This document shows positions 40,092-45,356 of a stretch of 45,356 nt of DNA, piece by piece (the first letter of the stretch is position 1; each line of letters opens with the position of its first letter). The stretch spans positions 1 to 45,356 of the forward strand of contig JAFYVB010000033.1 of NCBI GenBank assembly GCA_017549335.1, given 5' to 3'. The notes beneath the pieces are model-generated. The model was not told the origin of the DNA. It worked only from the letters and a program-made list of their open reading frames with translations, and did not search any database. The position numbers were made by a program, and so were the translations under genes. This stretch comes from Clostridia bacterium. Lineage in GTDB: Bacteria; Bacillota; Clostridia; Christensenellales; Aristaeellaceae.

Positions 40092-41192
40092 ATGAAGAAG
40101 TTCGTTTCCCTGCTGCTGTGCTGCATGATGGCGCTTTCCTTCGCCTGCGCCGAAGCCCCCGCCTCCGTCACCGGCAAAGTGACCGAAATCGAAAAATACG
40201 GCCACGCGCTGCTGGACGTAAAGATCGCCGATTTCCTCGCCGCAGGCTTCACGCTGGGCGACGTGGTCACCGTGACCGCCGGCACCTACAACGATGATAT
40301 GCCCTTCTTCGACGGCTACTACGTGGACAAGGGCGCTTACATGGTACGCGCCTACCCCGGTCATGAATACATCGCCGTATGCATCAACTACGGCAAGTTC
40401 GCCGAAACCGCCGGCATCGGCGTTGGCGACAGCGTCACCATCACCCTGAAGGAAAAGGCCGGTGCGCTGGACGTGCAGGTAATGAACTCGCTGGTGTACA
40501 CCGATGATCGCGCCGACTACGCCACCGATGAAGTTTTCGCCAACTTCCGCATGGTGACCGCAGGTCAGATCGGCGAAGGCAAGCTCTACCGCTCCGCCTC
40601 CCCCATCAACAACGAGCACAAGCGCGCCGCCGTCTCCAATGCGCTGGCGGAAACCGCCAAGATCAAAACCGTGATGAACCTGGCTGACACCGACGATGAG
40701 ATCGCCGCCTACGTGGCCGCCGAGGATTTCAACTCCGCCTACTACAAGAGCCTGTATGACAACGGCAGCGTCATCGTGCTGAGCATGTCCATCGACTATT
40801 CCTCCGATGACTTCGCCGCGGGCATCATCAAGGGCCTGAATTTCCTGGCCGGCAAGGAAGCCCCCTATCTGCTGCACTGCACCGAGGGCAAGGACCGCGC
40901 GGGCTTCACCTCCATGCTGCTGTCCGCGCTGATGGGCGCCACGCAGGAAGAGATCGTGGCTGATTATATGCTCAGCTACGTCAACTACTACGGCATTGAT
41001 CCCGTGGCCGAGGCCGACAAGTATAACATGATCGCCGAAAAGAACGTCATGGATATGCTGCGCACCGTGTGCGGCGCTAAAAAGGGCGCTGCCCTCAACG
41101 ACGCCGACATCGCCGCCGCTGCCGAAAAGTATCTCACCGATCACGGCATGACCGCCGACGCCATCGCCGCCCTGAAGGCCAACCTGAAGTAA
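40092..41192 (+). CDS. Secreted tyrosine-phosphatase-family protein with N-terminal beta domain
   Basis: 366 aa from ATG 40092 (GAAAGGA upstream). A signal peptide (about 1-20) is followed by a region, about 25-135, whose pattern GKVTEIEKYGHALLDV...GVGDSVTITL resembles the C-terminal barrel of SAM hydroxide adenosyltransferases; this resemblance is tentative. The phosphatase domain (about 145-345) has NFRMVTAGQIGEGKLYRSASP and the C-x5-R loop HCTEGKDRAG (Cys263, Arg269), as in the Y_phosphatase3 family. It would remove phosphate from phosphotyrosine or phosphoinositide-type substrates outside the cell. The gene stands alone. Confidence 0.85.
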   Translation: MKKFVSLLLCCMMALSFACAEAPASVTGKVTEIEKYGHALLDVKIADFLAAGFTLGDVVTVTAGTYNDDMPFFDGYYVDKGAYMVRAYPGHEYIAVCINYGKFAETAGIGVGDSVTITLKEKAGALDVQVMNSLVYTDDRADYATDEVFANFRMVTAGQIGEGKLYRSASPINNEHKRAAVSNALAETAKIKTVMNLADTDDEIAAYVAAEDFNSAYYKSLYDNGSVIVLSMSIDYSSDDFAAGIIKGLNFLAGKEAPYLLHCTEGKDRAGFTSMLLSALMGATQEEIVADYMLSYVNYYGIDPVAEADKYNMIAEKNVMDMLRTVCGAKKGAALNDADIAAAAEKYLTDHGMTADAIAALKANLK

Positions 41193-41210
41193 TCCAATCC
41201 ATACAAAAAG

Positions 41211-41233
41211 CCCCGCCTCACAGCGGGGTTTTT
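41211..41233 (+). terminator. Intrinsic terminator of the phosphatase gene
   Basis: CCCCGC/GCGGGG (41211-41216 with 41223-41228), a 6-base loop, then TTTTT; flanking AAAAAG lengthens the stem. Confidence 0.85.
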
Positions 41234-41245
41234 CTTATGTAAAGA

Positions 41246-41274
41246 ATTCCCCTTCTTATATCAAGAAGGGGAAT
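41246..41274 (-). terminator. Hairpin after the convergent lipoprotein-like gene
   Basis: A perfect 12-bp stem ATTCCCCTTCTT/AAGAAGGGGAAT (41246-41257 with 41263-41274) just beyond the stop codon at 41280. On the minus strand it is followed by TCTTTAC, a modest T-run. Confidence 0.65.
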
Positions 41275-41279
41275 ATATA

Positions 41280-41933
41280 TCACAGTCCGCCGAGGTTAAA
41301 CGGCGATACGGTGATGGTCGGCTCCTCCGGATCGGCAAAGGCGTCGGTCTTGCCGTAGACGATCTTCATGCCATAACTTTTCGACAGACACACAGCTGTA
41401 TTGTTTGCGCCCCGCTTGATGTACCGCTCGCGCGAGGAGGTATACCCCGAACGGGAATAGGAAAAGATGCTGTTTGGCGCCTGCGTGGGCGCGGGCTCAC
41501 ATTCGTTTTCGCCGTACACCTGGATGAGCTTTTGCTCAAGGTCATCCAGCGTTTGTTCTTTATCGTATTTGGGGTCGATCGTCACATGAACCGTAGCCAG
41601 CGCAGGCTTTCCGCCCACGGTATCAAAACAGAAGTAAAGCTCTCTCACATCATAGCCCGCCGCCTGAAATTGAAATGCGGAATCGGATTGCGCTATGACA
41701 TTCTTCACGCCCTCCATAATCTTAAAGGTGTGTTTGCATTCAGCATCCAGGCACGTGAGAATTCCAGAAGTGTCAAGCACGCTCTTGAATCCCTGCTGTT
41801 TCACCCACTTTTTCACCGTTTCCACGCTGCTGCCCCACGGGATGCCCTGATAGGTGATCTCCGCCGTCTCATCCGCATACGCGCAGGCGGTCAGCATCAG
41901 TAAAGCAAGCAAAAACGCCAGAACTCTTTTCAT
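41280..41933 (-). CDS. Exported protein of unknown function, possible lipoprotein
   Basis: 217 aa. The signal peptide MKRVLAFLLALLMLTACAYA contains LTAC, which fits a lipobox, though cleavage after AYA is also possible. Residues about 27-50 (ITYQGIPWGSSVETVKKWVKQQGF) look like the start of a domain often seen in exported Clostridial proteins. A Tyr/Ser-rich segment (SIFSYSRSGYTSSRERY) lies near 160. No enzyme motif is visible. ATG 41933 has AAAGGAG upstream. It is a single-gene unit with its own promoter. Confidence 0.7.
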   Translation of the reverse strand: MKRVLAFLLALLMLTACAYADETAEITYQGIPWGSSVETVKKWVKQQGFKSVLDTSGILTCLDAECKHTFKIMEGVKNVIAQSDSAFQFQAAGYDVRELYFCFDTVGGKPALATVHVTIDPKYDKEQTLDDLEQKLIQVYGENECEPAPTQAPNSIFSYSRSGYTSSRERYIKRGANNTAVCLSKSYGMKIVYGKTDAFADPEEPTITVSPFNLGGL

Positions 41934-41962
41934 GGGAAAATCTCCTTTGCGGTGTTTTCTTT

Positions 41963-41991
41963 ATTCTACATAGATAAAGCCGGTTTGTAAA
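41963..41991 (-). promoter_or_regulatory. Promoter of the exported protein gene
   Basis: Minus strand: TTTACA (41991-41986), 17-bp spacer, TAGAAT (41968-41963). Confidence 0.65.
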
Positions 41992-41992
41992 G

Positions 41993-42025
41993 AAAAACCT
42001 CCCTCCAAACGGAAAGAGGTTTTTT
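41993..42025 (-). terminator. Terminator after the lipobox/LPXTG-like gene
   Basis: AAAAACCTC (41993-42001) pairs with GAGGTTTTT (42016-42024), with partial pairing inside. T-runs lie on both strands. It separates the two minus-strand exported-protein genes. Confidence 0.7.
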
Positions 42026-42036
42026 ATTGTTCTGTT

Positions 42037-42630
42037 TTACGCTTCGTTCTTTCTGCGCAGAAGCACCGTCATGCCGATCATCCCCGCCGCAGCGAGAACC
42101 GCCAGAAACGCAAAGTTCATGCTGTCGCCCGTTGCGGGAATTTCGGGAACGGGGGTGGGTGTTGCCGCCCGTCTTACGGGGATGAACCTCATATCAGGTA
42201 CAATAACAGGAACTGCATTCTCTTCGGCAACCGGCGTATCGCCTTCCAGGGCAATTCTGAGGTTTTCCATACTGACGTTGTATTCCTTGCCCAGCTTAAG
42301 CCCTTCATAAGGCACGTTGAAAATGACGTTGGAATCCTTTTCCTCCGCCTTGATCTCTGTCGAATGAACGGAGAATTTATCCGCAGGAATGCTCAAGGAG
42401 GTTTCGTCGTTGTAGAACTTTATGCTGCCAAAGAAAACGACGCGCTTCGCCGCTTCCATTTGTTCTTTGGTAAAATACGCCGTATCCTCCGACGCTCCTC
42501 TCCATACGTTCATTAACTTGATCTGCAGCACGTCGCTGGTGGCAAGATTTTCAGGGTTTTCAATATTTCCAACGCAGCCTGTCAGGCACAGCATGGCAGC
42601 CAGGAGAAATAATACAAGCAATTTTTTCAT
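42037..42630 (-). CDS. Surface protein with lipobox and LPXTG-like sorting signal
   Basis: 197 aa. The N-terminus MKKLLVLFLLAAMLCLTGC is a classical lipoprotein signal with lipobox LTGC (Cys19). The C-terminus has IPATG (164-168), a hydrophobic helix and an RRKNEA tail, the layout of a sortase substrate (LPXTG-like). The middle, about 30-150, is a beta-rich region of unknown family, with a Pro/Thr-rich spacer (TPTPVPEIP) before the sorting motif. Having both anchors in one small protein is unusual. ATG 42630 follows a purine-rich AAAGGGG at a somewhat long distance. Confidence 0.78.
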   Translation of the reverse strand: MKKLLVLFLLAAMLCLTGCVGNIENPENLATSDVLQIKLMNVWRGASEDTAYFTKEQMEAAKRVVFFGSIKFYNDETSLSIPADKFSVHSTEIKAEEKDSNVIFNVPYEGLKLGKEYNVSMENLRIALEGDTPVAEENAVPVIVPDMRFIPVRRAATPTPVPEIPATGDSMNFAFLAVLAAAGMIGMTVLLRRKNEA

Positions 42631-42666
42631 CTTCCGTTTCCCCTTTCGGATACTTTCTCTTTTTCA

Positions 42667-42695
42667 ATTATATTCCTTGCGCCGCATTTTTTCAA
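42667..42695 (-). promoter_or_regulatory. Promoter of the lipobox/LPXTG-like gene
   Basis: Minus strand: TTGAAA (42695-42690), 17-bp spacer, TATAAT (42672-42667). Confidence 0.73.
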
Positions 42696-42783
42696 TAGGA
42701 TTGCATAAAAAACTCCTTCTCCGAAAGGATCTGTTTGCGTTTTTTTATAATGAACGGCCTGTGGGACGTCAATGCTCCGATAA

Positions 42784-42824
42784 AACAAAAGCCCTCCCGT
42801 CTGCCCGAAGGCAGACAGGAGGGC
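42784..42824 (-). terminator. Intrinsic terminator of the 5'-nucleotidase gene
   Basis: A 15-bp stem (42791-42805 with 42810-42824, one mismatch) with a CGAA loop, followed on the minus strand by TTTTGTTTT. Confidence 0.85.
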
Positions 42825-42863
42825 GGATGATTGATTAATCAGCTCAGCGGGAGAGAATGCGGA

Positions 42864-44621
42864 TTACTCCACAACCTTCGCGCCGGCAGCAATGGCGTCT
42901 TCCTTGGTCATGAAGAACTTCCAGGTGCTTTCCACGGTGGGCTCGATGACCTTCTGATCGCGGATGTACTGCGCGACGATGTTGCGAACCTGACCGTTAT
43001 CGTTGCCCAGGGTGTCGCCGGTGTACAGATCGGTCAGAGAATAATCTTCGGGGGTCAGGCCGGCAGCCTGCATGAAGCCGGCGCCGCCGGTGAAGCGATA
43101 GTTGTTCATCGCCACGGAGAACACCTGATCAGGCGCGACAGGCTGACCCTGATACTGCATGTTCTGGATGCGCTGACCAACGGGAGCGTAGTAGTGGATC
43201 TCGTAGTAGAGGCCGTAGATTTCGTCGGTGTAGTAACCGGCGCCGAAGTAGCCGGGATTCCAGTCGCTGGTGTAGTTCTGGGTGGCATGCTCCATCCACA
43301 GACGCAGCTGGTCGCCGGTCATCTGCACACGGTACAGCCAGTTTTCAAACACGTACAGCTGGTACAGCAAACGCATGGGGATGCCGCCCTCGGGGATCAT
43401 ATCGCGGATGGTGTCGCCGCTGGTCAGAGGAGCGCAGATGGACAGCTGGGCGGGGATCGCAGCCAGCTGAGCCTTGTTCAGCAGATCCATCAGAGCGGTG
43501 GGACGCAGGGAAACGCCTTCATTGGAGAAGCCGCCCTTGGCAACGCCCAGAGGCTGATCCAGATACTTCTGCAGTTCATCGTTGTAGGGAGCCAGAGCCG
43601 CGGCAACCTTCTCGTTTTCCTTGATGTCCTTCTGATCAGCCAGGAAACGGAAGCCGTTTTCCGCCGTCACAGGGGTCACGGTCTTGGTGGCGGGATCGTA
43701 GGAAAGCTTCATGAAGCCCAGACCTTCACCGCCGCCGCCGCCCAGAACGGGCACGACCTTGCCTTCGGCATTGAGGATGTCCTCACGGTACACCGTATCA
43801 TGGAAGTGGCCGTACACCACCGCGTCGATGCCGGTGGTCAGGTTGATCAGAGCGCGGGCCTGATTCTCGTATTCAACGGGGTTGTTGCCGTCGGTGGTGA
43901 TGCCGTCTTCCACACCGGTGTGGACCACAGCGATAACCACGTCGCAGCCTTCCTGGTCACGCATGATCGGAATGAAATGCTCGGCAGTGGGCACCAGATT
44001 GCGGAACTCGATGCCCTCATAGTGGGATTCCACTTCCCAGGCAGGGATGTTGGGGGTGTTCATGCCGATGACGCCCACCTTCACGCCGTCAAATTCCTTG
44101 ACGATGTAGGGCACGCCCATCCAGGAATCCCACTCGGTGCCTTCCGCTACCAGGTTGGCAGCAGACATGGGCACGGAATGTTCATCGCCGCTGTCGGCGC
44201 TCATCACGTACTCGATCTGACGCTTGAGAATGGGCAGATCGTTGTTGAACTCATGGTTGCCCAGGCACCACATATCGTAGTCCATCAGGCGCAGAGCCTT
44301 CATCATGGGATCGTCCTTCTCAGGAGCGAAGTAGGAATAGTAGTAGGTCAGGGCAGAACCCTGAACGGTGTCGCCGCCATCCACCAGAATGACGTTCTCT
44401 TCCGTCGCACGCACCTGTTCAATCATGGAGGCGATCATCGACAGACCGACATTGGGGGTCGCTGCGTTGGTAGCATAGTCAATGGGCAGGACTTTGCCGT
44501 GCACGTCGCTGGTGGCGATGAGGGTGATCTCAATGGGTTCTGCGGGTTCTGCGAAGGCCATGCCGCCCAGCAGGGGGAGCATCATGCTCAGCGTCAGCAG
44601 AAGGGAAATGAGCTTCTTCAT
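42864..44621 (-). CDS. Secreted 5'-nucleotidase / 2',3'-cyclic phosphodiesterase family protein
   Basis: 585 aa from ATG 44621 (AGAGGTG six bases upstream). A signal peptide ends at AFA near residue 24. The metallophosphatase domain has LIATSDVHGKV, VDGGDTVQGS, LGNHEFNND, VVHTGVED and GHFHDT, the complete two-metal ligand set. The C-terminal 5'-nucleotidase domain (about 330-560) has TALMDLLNKAQL and NYRFTGGAGF-type substrate blocks. Such enzymes recover nucleosides and phosphate from external nucleotides (UshA, YfkN and CpdB relatives). There is no wall-anchor motif at the C-terminus, so it is probably released or loosely bound. Confidence 0.92.
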   Translation of the reverse strand: MKKLISLLLTLSMMLPLLGGMAFAEPAEPIEITLIATSDVHGKVLPIDYATNAATPNVGLSMIASMIEQVRATEENVILVDGGDTVQGSALTYYYSYFAPEKDDPMMKALRLMDYDMWCLGNHEFNNDLPILKRQIEYVMSADSGDEHSVPMSAANLVAEGTEWDSWMGVPYIVKEFDGVKVGVIGMNTPNIPAWEVESHYEGIEFRNLVPTAEHFIPIMRDQEGCDVVIAVVHTGVEDGITTDGNNPVEYENQARALINLTTGIDAVVYGHFHDTVYREDILNAEGKVVPVLGGGGGEGLGFMKLSYDPATKTVTPVTAENGFRFLADQKDIKENEKVAAALAPYNDELQKYLDQPLGVAKGGFSNEGVSLRPTALMDLLNKAQLAAIPAQLSICAPLTSGDTIRDMIPEGGIPMRLLYQLYVFENWLYRVQMTGDQLRLWMEHATQNYTSDWNPGYFGAGYYTDEIYGLYYEIHYYAPVGQRIQNMQYQGQPVAPDQVFSVAMNNYRFTGGAGFMQAAGLTPEDYSLTDLYTGDTLGNDNGQVRNIVAQYIRDQKVIEPTVESTWKFFMTKEDAIAAGAKVVE

Positions 44622-44669
44622 GGTGGACACCTCTTTCTTTTATTTCCTGTATAAAACAGGATTCGATTT

Positions 44670-44697
44670 ATTATATCGGACATTTTTCCCGCTGCAA
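44670..44697 (-). promoter_or_regulatory. Promoter of the 5'-nucleotidase gene
   Basis: Minus strand: TTGCAG (44697-44692), 16-bp spacer, TATAAT (44675-44670). Confidence 0.72.
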
Positions 44698-44752
44698 ATA
44701 GCTGCCGGATATGTATATAGCATATGCTTATATACTTATTCATATCATAAAA

Positions 44753-44782
44753 CCCCTCTCTCCTTGCGGAAAGAGGGGAAAA
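44753..44782 (-). terminator. Intrinsic terminator of gap
   Basis: An 11-bp stem with one mismatch (44753-44763 with 44768-44778), loop TTGC, then TTTT on the minus strand. Confidence 0.8.
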
Positions 44783-44816
44783 TGTGATTACATTTTATAC
44801 TTGCGGCAGGGTTTAA

Positions 44817-45356
<540 letters not shown>

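Overview
The window is two unlike pieces of DNA joined near position 2,705-2,720. The left piece (1-~2,710) is strongly AT-rich with long A/T tracts. It carries, all on the minus strand, an edge-cut gene, a GatD-type glutamine amidotransferase, a MurT-type Mur ligase and a tRNA-Gln without encoded CCA. This set fits a pseudomurein-walled methanogen such as Methanobrevibacter (inference). The right piece (~2,715-45,356) is GC-rich, with bacterial sigma-A promoters, strong Shine-Dalgarno sites and hairpin/T-run terminators. GlgC+GlgD, a SpoVB-type flippase, a VanW protein, an ECF S component, Bacillus-type LexA boxes and a ZTP (pfl) riboswitch all point to a gut or rumen Clostridia-type Firmicute. 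The first bacterial gene lacks its 5' part exactly at the join, so a chimeric contig is the most economical reading.

Layout of the bacterial piece: a 5'-truncated DUF1385 gene and prmC (2.7-4.1 kb); vanW-like and tetR-type genes (4.2-6.6 kb); a two-component system (6.7-8.4 kb); a LexA-box-controlled pair of phage-like regulators leading into a SpoVB-like flippase (8.5-10.6 kb). A five-gene minus-strand operon follows: ribulokinase, TIM-barrel isomerase/epimerase, amidohydrolase, nitroreductase, flavodoxin-ferredoxin (16.1-10.6 kb). Next come a hairpin-rich intergenic region (16.1-16.5 kb), glgC-glgD (18.8-16.5 kb), an SH3 protein, the rimO-pgsA-cinA-recA operon behind a second LexA box (23.8-20.3 kb), and a large five-SH3 wall-binding protein.

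The remainder holds a heterodimeric ABC exporter (26.5-30.1 kb), a secreted glycan-binding-like protein, an ECF S component divergent from a truncated MocR regulator with a shared inverted-repeat operator (31.0-32.7 kb), small secreted and membrane proteins, a MATE transporter, and pflB-pflA behind a ZTP riboswitch with a terminator/antiterminator switch (38.4-35.3 kb). The last stretch has a polyprenyl-phosphate sugar transferase, a secreted tyrosine phosphatase, two exported proteins (one with both a lipobox and an LPXTG-like signal), a secreted 5'-nucleotidase-type phosphatase and the 3' part of gap at the right edge.

I see no CRISPR array, integrase, transposase or rRNA. The most notable items are the inter-domain join, the ZTP riboswitch with mutually exclusive hairpins, the LexA-controlled phage-like cassette, and a MocR regulator that lacks both the PLP lysine and the C-terminal part of its aminotransferase fold.
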